DNA from: Halisarca cf. caerulea
Taxonomy: Eukaryota > Porifera > Demospongiae > Chondrillida > Halisarcidae
Reading direction: 5' to 3'
Length of the DNA: 53,000 nucleotides
Assembly: GCA_963170055.1 (NCBI GenBank)
Contig: CAUJGJ010000279.1
Span: 1-53,000, forward strand
Each line of letters begins with the position of its first letter. Position 1 is the stretch's first letter. Of this stretch, positions 1 through 8,852 are shown one piece after another. A program made the translations under genes and the position numbers. The notes below the pieces were generated by a model. It saw only the letters and a program-made list of their open reading frames with translations. It had not been told where the DNA came from and searched no databases.

Positions 1-545
1 ACGTGCAAATCGAACCCAGTCTTCAACCCCTCACCGGTGAAGTCCTCGCTGGAAGAACAGCTAACAGGGAGGATCAAAGCAGACTTGATGTCAAATGCAC
101 TGGCTTTTGGTATCCATTCGAAGACGCATTTTTGGATGTAAGGGCTTTCAACCCATTAGCGTTTAGTAATATCTCGACTACCAGTGAAGTGCTTTTCAGG
201 AGGAATGAACGTGAGAAAAGGCGAGCCTATGACCAACAAGTTCGTGAAGTGGAGCATGCATCCTTCACCCCTTTAGTCTTCTCGGTGACTGGTGGCATTG
301 GCCCCTCAGTTGATGTTTTCTACCGCAGACTAGCACACCTGATGTCAGACACCAAGGGCTTGCCCTATGCCAAAGTTATCAACTGGATCAGATGCTCTCT
401 CAGGTTCTCACATCTTAGGGTAGCAATCACAGCTATCCAAGGTACTCGCCCGGGCAAGCAAGCTCCTGACACAGACACGATCTCCTCTCATCCTCTGAGG
501 CTTGCCTTGCCCCAGAGGGTCATTAAACTCATACTGTATCCATAG
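1..545 (+). CDS. C-terminal part of a retroelement protein (LINE-type accessory/nuclease-like domain), 5' incomplete
   Basis: An open frame enters from the left edge and stops at 543-545, so the true start lies outside the window; the first possible codon inside is only GTG. The residues RLDVKCTGFW followed about ten residues later by FLDVRAFNP, then SFTPLVFSVTGG and a final block ending in IRCSLRFSHLRVAITAIQG, match a domain that I know as the C-terminus of reverse-transcriptase proteins abundant in cnidarian and sponge genomes. The spaced D-x-K and D-V-R motifs look like a PD-(D/E)XK nuclease core, but that is inference. The readable part has no internal stop. The same broad class of domain recurs in the inverted arms near 29 and 37 kb. 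The rest of the element lies to the left, so its full structure cannot be judged. Confidence 0.6.
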   Translation, partial: VQIEPSLQPLTGEVLAGRTANREDQSRLDVKCTGFWYPFEDAFLDVRAFNPLAFSNISTTSEVLFRRNEREKRRAYDQQVREVEHASFTPLVFSVTGGIGPSVDVFYRRLAHLMSDTKGLPYAKVINWIRCSLRFSHLRVAITAIQGTRPGKQAPDTDTISSHPLRLALPQRVIKLILYP

Positions 546-1125
546 TATAGGTAATATTATGCATGTAAAGCTCTATATTGTGTTTGGTTATTGTTTTTGT
601 ACTCTTTATCTATTGGTTTATTAGTTTGCATTTGTGATGAAATATGGCGCCTCGTAACCAAGTACACGCATGGACAAATTTCCTAAATCCCTCATTTCGC
701 AAGCAAACGGAAAGAAACCCCTTCGAGGTCACCCACCAAATAGCGCTAGGAACGTTGGTAAAAGTCCGCTGCGAATTCTTCGCATGGTTCGTTAGATTAA
801 TAGTGCGAACAAAAAATCGGTCTACCTCCATTATAATAAGATGCTCCCCACAGACAAATGGAGTATTAAGTTATGTAAGGTGGTATTGATTTTGACACTC
901 AAGTAGGACCTTCTCTATAATTTGCATTACAGTTTGGGGTGAAAGTTGGAGAGTTTGGGTTGGATAGAACCCTGGAATACTTAAAAGATAACATTAGGTT
1001 CATCCCCTTTTCATGATAAAACACTGTTTATAACTAAGATTTAGGTGACTAGCTTTGCTACTACAGTAAGTGTTTGCTCATGTCAGGGAAGAGTGTACAT
1101 AATTTTTTTAGATTAGTATCTTATG
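546..1125. other. Intergenic, no gene recognised
   Basis: Short open frames at 610-889 on both strands overlap each other and show no family resemblance. The stretch is AT-rich and may include the 3' flank of the upstream retroelement. Confidence 0.5.
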
Positions 1126-1593
1126 TACTTTTCTACATTGCGTCATTCTTTACTCATTCATTTCTTATTCTATCTTAATTTCAGTTTTAAATAGCAGCCC
1201 ATTATTAAATATATTTTGACTTTTGATGCATAGTGCTTGATGTATTATGGAGTACAGTAGTACTGCATAAGTAGGATTGATACTTTTTCTACATTGCGTC
1301 ATTCTTTACTCATTCATTTCTTATTCTATCTTAACTTCAGTTTTAAATAGCAGCCCAATATTAAATATATTTTGACTTTTGATGCATAGTGCTTGATGTA
1401 TTATGGAGTACAGTAGTACTGCATAAGTAGGATTGATACTTTTTCTACATTGCGTCATTCTTTACTCATTCATTTCTTATTCTATCTTAACTTCAGTTTT
1501 AAATAGCAGCCCAATATTAAATATATTTTGACTTTTGATGCATAGTGCTTGATGTATTATGGAGTACAGTAGTACTGCATAAGTAGGATTGAT
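1126..1593. repeat. Three tandem copies of a 156-bp unit ending in the foldback element tip
   Basis: The unit beginning near TTTTTCTACATTGCGTC and ending in TAAGTAGGATTGATAC occurs three times at exactly 156-bp spacing (GTAGGATTGA at 1271, 1427 and 1583). The last two copies are almost identical. Each unit includes ATTATGGAGTACAGTAGTAC, the terminal sequence of the foldback element that follows. The duplication therefore took flank plus element tip together, which makes a precise left boundary ambiguous. Confidence 0.9.
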
Positions 1594-2329
1594 ACGGAAA
1601 AACATTTCCATCATACAATAGTGCAAAGTTGTTTTCGCCTAAAAAACTAATGGCATGAAGGATCCATAGCTTTCAAAAGCAGATTTTGATGTAGTTTGAC
1701 AGACCAGCTACAAGACAAAGTAGTTTAAAAGCTTCGCACACCTATTTCTTGAAAGCAATTCGAAGTATACACTCGCCAAGGTATGAATCTGCAACACCAG
1801 ATCATTTTAAGATTATTCTCCTTATTCTTCTTCTTGATTTTCTAACTAAGCTCCCCATGGATGAATTGAGTTCTAAGTTATGTGAGGTGGCATCTACAGG
1901 CCAGATAAAACCTGGACCTGAACCCTTCCAGGTGGTACCTACAGGTCACCAGGAAGGGTTCAGAGGTCTCATCTTTCACCACTGAGCTCCAATTGTTAGC
2001 ACAAAGTGCCTTTGTAGGTTTGGAAGTGACACCTACATTGTTAAAGTGAGAAAAATTTAATAGGCAAATCTCATACATTTGCCGGATCAGCGAAATGGCT
2101 AAGTGAGACTAGGTGTATGAGTATGCCCACAAAGCCACGCGCTTGATGATCACCCACTTTAGTGCTCTATTGTTTGAGGCTTTGCTTCTAGGTGGGTATA
2201 CTTATTTTAGTCGAGTAGCCGCATAGTTTTATAGTCTCTTTATCTCACAAGTTCCAATTGCATTCTTTCTCGACTACAATAGAACTCTTTCAACGGCCAC
2301 TATTTGAACAACTTCATTTTAAAGGAAAA

Positions 2330-3238
2330 CCATACATACATAGGGCACCTGTATTGGTAATTCTAGCTGACTTAGTTATAGAACATGTTGAATCAAGAGC
2401 CCTAAGCACTTATCCCAATCCTCCAAAATTATGGAAAAGATATGTAGATGACACATGTTGTGCCCTTAGATCCGATATTGTGCAGGATTTCCACCACCAC
2501 TTGAATATCATAGAGGACACCATCCAGTTTACATTAGAGAGAGAAACCCAAGCTCAGTTAGCATTCCTACATGTACTGATCCTCCAGAACATGACAAGAC
2601 CATAGATACCACGGTACATAGGAAACCCACCCACACAAACAAGTGCCTGGCCCAAAAGGCAAGGCAGTAGAGTTAAACGGCTATCTCAAGAAATTAATCA
2701 ACCAATCCTCCCAACCTAGGCAGACCCTGGATGTTCCCTCACAGTCTAGAACTACTAAGTTTCAATCCCTTATGTCAAAGGGACCTCATAGGCCATTAGA
2801 TGTATCCTTGCCCCACTAGATACTAAGACAACCTTTAGGCCAAACAATACCCTAAGGCAGATGTTAGTGCACCCCAAAGATCCCATCCCACTACAGGATA
2901 AAGCAGGTGTTGTGTATAAAATCCCTTGTAGTAGCTGCCCCAAAGTTTACATTGGACAGACTGGTAGGACCCTAGGACAGAGAGTAAAGGAGTACCAATG
3001 TTCAGTCAGGGATAAGAAGATAGTCAGCTCAGCCTTAGTCGAGTACTCAGAGAGAACAGGACACACAATAGATTGGACCTGCACAAAAGGATTGGACAAT
3101 TGTAGACACATATCAAAGAGATGCTTAGTACAATCTAGAATGATCCAGAAGGAACCCTCACCCCTGAACAGAGAACTAGGAACACTACCCACATGCAGTA
3201 TACAAAAACTTGATGCAAACCTATATTTCCATATTTGA
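2330..3238 (+). pseudogene. Penelope-like RT C-terminus plus GIY-YIG endonuclease, broken
   Basis: The first part (to 2605) contains LWKRYVDDT, the RT active-site motif of Penelope-like elements (YVDD), followed by the usual hydrophobic FLHVLI strand. Several stops interrupt 2606-2860, although recognisable pieces of the linker (a PYVKGTS-like motif) persist. From 2861 an open stretch of 125 residues carries the GIY-YIG nuclease: VVYKIPCSSCPKVYIGQTGR, with a paired cysteine motif just before YIG and a following conserved arginine. In intact elements a single ORF of roughly 600-900 residues encodes both domains, and the protein copies RNA at exposed DNA ends or nicks. This copy cannot make a full protein. 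Confidence 0.8.
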
Positions 3239-3356
3239 ACATCACTCATAATCTCAATTAACTGATCACCCAAAGTTAATATTATTCATTACATTGCATC
3301 ACCAACTGTCACACATCACAATTTAAAACCTATGAACTGTCTCTTGTATTATACCA

Positions 3357-3386
3357 CTGAGGAAGGTAGCAGCTGGCTGCTGAAAT
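3357..3386 (+). ncRNA. Hammerhead-ribozyme-like core at the 3' end of the Penelope-like element
   Basis: CTGAGGA, then a short hairpin (TAGCAGC/GCTGCT-like), then GAAA fits the CUGANGA - stem II - GAAA core of hammerhead ribozymes. Hammerhead motifs are known from Penelope-like element terminal repeats in many animals. The motif lies 120 bp after the GIY-YIG stop, where it would be expected. Stems I and III and the cleavage triplet were not established, so activity is unproven. Confidence 0.45.
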
Positions 3387-4910
3387 GTTTGGTGCAATAA
3401 TCTCATATTGGCTAGTGATTTTCGGTAAGATTATCAACTACAAACAAGGGTGCATAATAAAACATTTAAAAGTGGTGAATGGATGTACGTAGGATTGACA
3501 CAGGACCGTGGAAAAGGTACTATCAAAAAGGGATCCTCCACTTGGAGGGTAAGTTGTAAAAAAGGCACAGGGTTAGGCAGGCAACGGTATGCAAGACTGG
3601 CATAGGGCTATACACACATGAAGCTAGATGGATATAGGACTAGACAGAGCTTAGTTGGACTGAGTACATACTGTAAATTCTTACATCCCGTAAATATACA
3701 GTATGTCTATGCTATGGGATGTAGGAATTCGCACAGTGAGCACTCAGTTCAACTAAACTCTGTCTAGCTCTACACCTGGTTAGTCTCATGTATGCATAGC
3801 CCAAAGCTCATCTAGCCCTATGCCCATCTTGACCTCTGCTACTTAGCCCTGTGCCTCTTTAATAACTTACCCTTGTTCCAAGTGTTTTTTGGGAGGATGC
3901 TTGTTGATAAAGCCTTTAAGCACTGTCCTGTGTCGTTCCTACATACTTTTTATTTTTAAAAGGGGTTTATACTCCCTTGTTGGTGCAGTTTTTCCTTTAA
4001 ACTGAAGTTGCTTGAATAGAGGCTGTTAAAAGAAGGTTTCCACTGCAGTTGAGAAGGAACACAATCACATCTTGTAAGATAAAAGAAACTAAATCTATGC
4101 AGGTATTTGACTAAAACCATTGTATGCAGCTAGAAACAAAGGCTTTGCTCCACATCCTACAGTATGAAGGTGATCAGATGAAAAACTCGCGTTCTTTCTC
4201 ATTGATTCCATTGTTTTGTGCTTGAAGAGAGCTAGACCATCCTAACACACACTGGTAAGACTAGATCTGAACGACACCCCAATCGACTTGATCATTAGTG
4301 AGGGGTGTATGTAAACTTGATTCCCATGTTTGCATAACTTGATATAATGATACTATCATATTACATGTATTAAATTATTGTCAATATGTATAATATGGTA
4401 TGGTGTTATTCAATTAATAATGGTAATCGATAAAAAGGAGTGCTAAAGTCAACAATTATCCAATGAGTGGCCTTGTGTACGTACGCATACACCTAGTTTT
4501 GTGTAGCCATTTCATTTAATTTTTTTTGCTTTAGAAATGTAGGTGTTGCTTCAAAACCTACAAAAGGCACTTTGCTCTAACAATCACAGCTCACTGGCAG
4601 AAAATGAGACATTAGGACCCTTCCTGGTGAACTGCAGCTTAGTTCAAAAACATTGAGATGAAGAATCCTCTTAAATTCCAGTGGTGTGGTGGAGCCATAC
4701 CTCACTGTCTAAGATTGAAAGTTCCTTAAAGAGATTGGCATACAAAGGGTTTTAACTACTTTATCTTGTAAGTAATATGCCACAATGTACAATACCAATA
4801 TCACTTCGAAATGCTTCTAACTGTACAGCAAAAATAAATTTGCACTAATGTATGACAGTCATATTTTTTGGTGCCAATCCTACATATGGCGTTCTACTGT
4901 ACTCCATAAT

Positions 4911-5498
4911 ATATACAAATACAATGTATATATACATATACAAAGCCTGTCAACAAATTTTGCAGTACAAAATTTCGCAGCTAGTCTCATTTTTGGGGGT
5001 TACAAATTTTCGCGGATGAAAATAATCGTGGTCTCTGGCGGCAGATAGTGTAACAAAAGGTCCTCTCTTGTTTTCCAAGTGTTTGATTCTCCTAATGAAT
5101 GATATTGTGTCTTAGTTTGTTTATCCTACTGGTGTAGTTAGTATTTTGATCTCTCAAGAGTGAACTGTAAGATCTAGCAGGTGAACTGTAGTCCTCTTGG
5201 CGGATCTTGGTCTTTGTTAACATCACGAAAGCTTGAAGACTATATGCGAAGATACACACATAGCAACGTAGCAACATTAAGCAAAACCAAGAAAGAGTAA
5301 ACAAGAATATAAGCAAACTACGTACATTGTCTAATTAACCCTTAAATGCAAACGAATCCCGTGAGCGAAAGCAGTACACAATCCTGTCAACAGCCATTTT
5401 TTCATTGACTTTCATGGATGAATAATTTTGCAGATCCTTTCAAACTGCAAAAAACACGAAATGTATTAGCTGCAAAAATTTCCTGATGTACGGTAATA
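4911..5498. other. Repeat-rich flank between foldback and Tc1 elements, no gene
   Basis: Contains AAATTTTGCAG and GCAAAAATTT-like motifs near both sides (about 4950-5030 and 5430-5490) that may be remnants of a small inverted-repeat element. Small open frames on both strands show no family features. Confidence 0.4.
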
Positions 5499-5522
5499 CG
5501 GTACAGGTCAAAAGTTACTTAC
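5499..5522 (+). repeat. Left terminal inverted repeat of the Tc1/mariner element
   Basis: Starts CGGTACAGGTCAAAAGTT directly after the TA at 5497-5498. It pairs with 8667-8690 with one mismatch. Confidence 0.9.
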
Positions 5523-5592
5523 ATACTCGTGCGCGATTGGTTACAGGTTCTCTATAATGTCGCGCATGATGATGCCGCATGATAGAAAAAGT

Positions 5593-5693
5593 TTGCGCAC
5601 GTGATACTGAAGTTTCACGCACGCGATAGGAAAGCTTCGCGCACACAATAGGAAAGCTTCGCGCACGCGATAGGAAAGCTTTACGCACACAGA
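5593..5693 (+). repeat. Subterminal direct repeats of the Tc1/mariner element
   Basis: About four head-to-tail copies of a 22-23-bp unit resembling GCACGCGATAGGAAAGCTTC, starting near 5595, 5619, 5641 and 5663. Their location 95-195 bp inside the left end is typical of transposase or accessory-protein binding sites. That role is inferred. Confidence 0.7.
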
Positions 5694-6094
5694 AGCGAAC
5701 TTAAGTTCTGGGCTCAGTATTGAGCGAAATCTTAGTATGTACCTAAATTAGGACTATATAAAGGCTAAGTTTAAGGGTATCTCTATATACGTATGTAGCT
5801 TCATTCAATCTGTAAAGTTGGAAAATTTTGGCTCTGAGCGGATTCAGTACACATGTCCTCAATATGCTTGTGCAGTTGTACTTCTATGTAACGAATACTG
5901 AAGAAAAGTGTCCGAAAACTTAACTTTACCTAGTAAACATTTAAACAGAATAGCTGTTTATTATTGCATACATTCAACCATAGTAAATACGTAATAGCAA
6001 TTACATTGAAAAGTAGTGTACCACATACATAGTACATAATAGAAAAATAATACAATTTGTTACATCAAAACAGAAGGTACACAAAGTCAATATT

Positions 6095-7108
6095 TTAATG
6101 GCCTGAAGGTCCTCCCTTATGTTCAACTACTACAGGTAAAACTTTTTGAACATGTTGTATGTACCGTGTACATACTTCTGGGGTCAATCCTGCCCAATAT
6201 ATTTTAATCCCCTCCTTCAAGTGTTCCAGATCCCGGGGCTTCCAAACATTCCTCAGCCATGTCTTCAAGGAGCCCCATACCTTTTCAATGGGGTTGAGAT
6301 CAGGACTTTCTGCTGGTGACTTGAACCACACAATGCCCTTCTCCTCAAAGTAGCCATTTACGTATCTTGACGTATGTTTGGGGTCATTGTCTTGATACAA
6401 TCGATGACCGTTAGGGTAGTGCTGTTGCAAGAAGGGAACTAAAGCTGCCTCCAAGATGTCAGCATATCTGATTGCAGTTAGAATACCTGTAAAAATGACA
6501 ATGCTGGTGCTTCCCCTCTTTGAAATACCTCCCCACACATGCACCTTCAGGGGGTGTTTAGGGATGGCCTTCATCTTCCTTGGCTGGCCTCTCTTACGGT
6601 AGGACTTCTTCCTGTGCCTCTCCAAAGCAATGGTGCTCTCATCTGTGTAGATGACATCATCAAATTGGTCTCCTGCAGCAATCATTTCTTGGCACCACTG
6701 CATTCTCTTCTCCATATTTGCCACTCTTATGGATTGGCAGTATCTAGTGGTTGAATATGTCCATCCTAGGTCAAATCTGGCCCTTGAAACAGTTCTCTCT
6801 GACACGTCCAGGGGTCCAAATTTGGTAATCATCTTCTCCATAAGCTTCTGTGTAGTTAATTCATTGTCTTCAGCCATCCTGTCGTCAATAAACTTCAGCA
6901 TCTCGTTGCTGATGCTTTTGGGTCTTCCAGCACGCATTCTGTCATCAACCAAGCCAGTAGGATACCTTGCAATCGTGGCAGCCACTGTTTGCCTTGCTGT
7001 TTCAATTCCCTCAATTTGAAGCTTCCTCTGGATTGAACTGAAGGAAATTGGATTAAACTGCTTGGATATTGTGATAATTCTCCTTCTTTCATAGTAAGAT
7101 AGAGGCAT
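6095..7108 (-). CDS. Tc1/mariner DD34E transposase, intact
   Basis: The ATG at 7106-7108 gives a 337-residue protein (MPLSYYERRR...), the usual length for Tc1-like transposases; the longer frame to 7114 begins with GTG and is not preferred. An N-terminal paired helix-turn-helix DNA-binding region (about 1-120) includes a GRPKS motif near 62 resembling the GRPR AT-hook-like link. The catalytic triad is visible as D156 in IYTDEST, D240 in YQDNDPKHTS and E275 in SPDLNPIEKVW, with 34 residues between the last two (DD34E). WGGIS lies between the first two. The enzyme would cut the element at its terminal repeats and reinsert it at TA. A TATA-like AATATATACT sits about 40 bp upstream (7146-7155), and AATAAA on the minus strand at 5957-5962 could be the polyadenylation signal. 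No stop or frameshift is present. Confidence 0.93.
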   Translation of the reverse strand: MPLSYYERRRIITISKQFNPISFSSIQRKLQIEGIETARQTVAATIARYPTGLVDDRMRAGRPKSISNEMLKFIDDRMAEDNELTTQKLMEKMITKFGPLDVSERTVSRARFDLGWTYSTTRYCQSIRVANMEKRMQWCQEMIAAGDQFDDVIYTDESTIALERHRKKSYRKRGQPRKMKAIPKHPLKVHVWGGISKRGSTSIVIFTGILTAIRYADILEAALVPFLQQHYPNGHRLYQDNDPKHTSRYVNGYFEEKGIVWFKSPAESPDLNPIEKVWGSLKTWLRNVWKPRDLEHLKEGIKIYWAGLTPEVCTRYIQHVQKVLPVVVEHKGGPSGH

Positions 7109-7378
7109 GATCACTCTCTCATCCCCTTAGGGGAGAAAGATCCCAAGTATATATTCATCAGCTCCCCCCCCCCCCCCTCAGGATATCCTAGAGAATAATT
7201 GTGAAGTTGCTGAACCAATCAAATGACAGATTGAAAATCGGACTCAGTTGTAATCCTCATGATTAACAATCGGACTCAGTTGTATTTCCTCGTGACACAT
7301 CGCGTATGCAGAAAATCTCGACTGTTCGTGTATAAATAATGCACGTTCTTGCAATATTGCGCATCAACGAGCGAGTTT
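7109..7378. promoter_or_regulatory. Shared divergent promoter region with 17-bp direct repeat
   Basis: The 270 bp between the two start codons holds a TATA box TATAAATA at 7331-7338 facing the BEN gene and a TATA-like AATATATACT facing the transposase gene (7146-7155). Between them the 17-mer AATCGGACTCAGTTGTA occurs twice in direct orientation, at 7236-7252 and 7268-7284, 32 bp apart. A run of Cs lies near 7165-7178. The duplicated site is a natural candidate for binding by one of the two encoded DNA-binding proteins, giving joint control. This is inference from position. Confidence 0.55.
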
Positions 7379-8410
7379 ATGCGAGTTATTGCGCGTATAG
7401 CAGAATCAATGGATCTAGCGAAGAAAGTTAGAGTGCAATGGATAGACTGTGGTCGTTCTTCTGGAAAAGAATCCTTCGTTAGCAGAGGAAGCATACAGGA
7501 GCAAAACAGCAATTTTCGAACCGGTCAAAGAGTGAAAGTGAAATGGGGAAAGTCTAACAAACTATTTAGTGCTGAGATACTGTCAGATGATGAAGCACCG
7601 GTGGTTGAAGAAACGCCTACTAAAGAACTACCGAGGCGATCAACAACAGCTATTGGGCGAAGACTGCCAATTGATCTATTTACCTTCGAGTTGGGCAGCG
7701 GAAGTACAAATGCACAAGAAGATGAAGAACAAAGGTCCTTTTCTTTACCTTCCCCATTGCCTAGTCTGCCTTGGAGTCCGATTTCAGCAAACCACTCATT
7801 ATTGCTACAGAAGGAAATATCAGAAATTTCCTCGTCACTGCGTTCTATAGAAGCTGACACAGACAGAAGATTGCAAGCGATAGAGGTAAAACTAGAAGAA
7901 CTTCTAAGGGCCGTTGCAGTGAAGAATGACCGGCTATCAATAATTGAAGAAATGGTAGGGGGTCTTTCTGAAGCAGCAGTGAAGAGTGAAATCGACTTGC
8001 TGTGCCAGTCTGCCTCCGTGTCGTCACCGATAAACCTTGATGCGTCTACTGTGCAGCCCGTAGCAGAGCAAGCATACAGGATACCACCGGGGGTTTTGTC
8101 TGAAAGTTTAGAGGCCTGTAGAGGACGAAGAAACTGTGCTGGAAGATTGGTGCAAAAACTATTCTCCGGGGAAGAAAGGCGAGGAAGCAACGTGAGGGGT
8201 GTGCTTGGGAAAAAGGCTTTGGATACAAAAAGGATGAATGGTATAAGAGACGCCTGTTTTAAGCAATACCCTGCCTGCCATGGAGAAACAAGGGAGTCGG
8301 TTTTGAAAGAGATTCGGATTTCCGTCGATGAAGTTTGCAGGAGAAAGAAGGCGACCAATGGGAAAACAGAACCCCTCACTTTAAGTAATGATGAGAACAT
8401 TCTAGCTTAA
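7379..8410 (+). CDS. BEN-domain protein encoded inside the Tc1/mariner element
   Basis: The first ATG in the frame is at 7379 (343 residues); a second at 7409 is equally plausible, since neither has a strong context, and the upstream extension to 7349 would begin at TTG. An N-terminal segment with GQRVKVKWGKSNKLFSAEIL (about 49-68) resembles a small Tudor-like beta-barrel strand pair. A long helical stretch rich in Leu/Glu/Lys (about 141-200) should form a coiled coil. The C-terminal part (about 236-324) matches the BEN domain, with GRLVQKLFSGEE, GSNVRG, ALDTKRMNGIRD and a following F-x-x-YP. BEN domains bind DNA or protein and occur in chromatin factors (NAC1, BEND proteins) and in some viruses. 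Here the gene is divergent from the transposase gene and inside the terminal repeats, so it travels with the element. It could repress or target transposition; the function is unknown. Confidence 0.8.
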   Translation: MRVIARIAESMDLAKKVRVQWIDCGRSSGKESFVSRGSIQEQNSNFRTGQRVKVKWGKSNKLFSAEILSDDEAPVVEETPTKELPRRSTTAIGRRLPIDLFTFELGSGSTNAQEDEEQRSFSLPSPLPSLPWSPISANHSLLLQKEISEISSSLRSIEADTDRRLQAIEVKLEELLRAVAVKNDRLSIIEEMVGGLSEAAVKSEIDLLCQSASVSSPINLDASTVQPVAEQAYRIPPGVLSESLEACRGRRNCAGRLVQKLFSGEERRGSNVRGVLGKKALDTKRMNGIRDACFKQYPACHGETRESVLKEIRISVDEVCRRKKATNGKTEPLTLSNDENILA

Positions 8411-8497
8411 TTCTTGTATTGTTTGTATCTAGTGTTCTGCATGGATCTGATTAGTACGTACTACGTATGTCGCTTTACTCTGAATCATTCATTTTAT

Positions 8498-8551
8498 CAT
8501 GACTTCGCGATCTTTCGGCTTCTGGGCTATCATAACTTCGCAATCTCTCGA
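8498..8551 (+). repeat. Right subterminal repeats of the Tc1/mariner element
   Basis: Two related blocks, ATCATGACTTCGCGATCTTTC and ATCATAACTTCGCAATCTCTC, lie about 30 bp apart near the right end. They differ from the left-end repeats, so the two ends are asymmetric beyond the 24-bp terminal repeat. Confidence 0.6.
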
Positions 8552-8666
8552 GATAGTGGTTCAATCCGCGCACAATACCGAGAGATAATCACGTGGGTTC
8601 ACTAAGCGATTTTTTAGAATACTGAGCTAACACGCGAGATGATCCTGCGCGGTTAATAACAAACCC

Positions 8667-8690
8667 GTAAGGAACTTTTGACCTGTACCG
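8667..8690 (-). repeat. Right terminal inverted repeat of the Tc1/mariner element
   Basis: Inverted partner of 5499-5522 with one mismatch, directly followed by TA at 8691-8692. Confidence 0.9.
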
Positions 8691-8702
8691 TATATATCAA
8701 TA

Positions 8703-8737
<35 letters not shown>

Positions 8738-8754
8738 ATATGTATATATATGTA
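8691..8754. repeat. (TATC)n/(TA)n microsatellite
   Basis: Runs of TATC followed by TATATATG-type dinucleotides, abutting the right TA of the transposon. Confidence 0.9.
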
Positions 8755-8762
8755 TGCAATAG

Positions 8763-8852
8763 TTATCACCCAGTCGATAAGTGATATGGTGCATATATGC
8801 CTGAGGGTGAGTGCATGTATACACCTTATTGCTTATATCGACTGGGTGATAA
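8763..8852. repeat. Short inverted repeat (hairpin), possible MITE remnant
   Basis: TTATCACCCAGTCGATA at 8763-8779 is perfectly inverted at 8836-8852 around a 56-bp loop. No target duplication is evident. Confidence 0.7.

Larger units (their letters stand above)
2330..3440 (+). mobile_element. Penelope-like retroelement inserted in the foldback arm
   Basis: Comparison with the uninterrupted foldback copies shows the host sequence breaking off after AAAGGAAAAC (about 2328) and resuming at CAAACAAGGGTG (about 3441). The intervening 1.1 kb encodes a reverse-transcriptase tail and a GIY-YIG endonuclease, the hallmark pair of Penelope-like elements. It is 5'-truncated, because only the end of the RT domain remains. 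Boundaries are accurate to a few bases; no clear target duplication was found. Confidence 0.8.
1556..4910. mobile_element. Large foldback element (about 1-kb inverted arms) with a nested Penelope-like insertion
   Basis: The left end begins ATTATGGAGTACAGTAG and the right end, read on the other strand, begins with the same bases at 4910. Successive blocks of the left arm reappear inverted in the right arm: the TAGGATTGA/CACC tip, the CTTTTGTAGGTTTTGAAGC block (near 2010 and 4550), the CTGCAGT(T/G)GAGAAGGAAC block (right arm near 4050), and the hairpin core with repeated AGGGCTAGAC/GTCTAGCCCT units (3540-3900). The arms meet near 3700 at ACATCCCGTAAATATAC. Without the 1.1-kb insertion the element would be about 2.2-2.3 kb. 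No transposase is encoded, so it is non-autonomous. Related copies lie at 10825-13316 and 21868-22505. Confidence 0.8.
5499..8690. mobile_element. Complete Tc1/mariner transposon carrying a transposase and a BEN-domain gene
   Basis: Terminal inverted repeats CGGTACAGGTCAAAAGTT(A/C)CTTAC match at 23 of 24 positions, and the element is flanked on each side by TA (5497-5498 and 8691-8692), the target duplication of the Tc1/mariner superfamily. The total length is 3192 bp, much longer than the usual 1.3-2.5 kb. Inside are two intact ORFs in head-to-head orientation, 6095-7108 minus and 7379-8410 plus. Two intact genes and nearly identical ends suggest recent activity. Confidence 0.9.

Noticed and set aside
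7525..8400. 291-codon open frame on the minus strand opposite the BEN gene
   Set aside because: It lies wholly antisense to the BEN ORF, is Ser/Leu-rich with no domain, and is explained by the codon bias of the sense gene.
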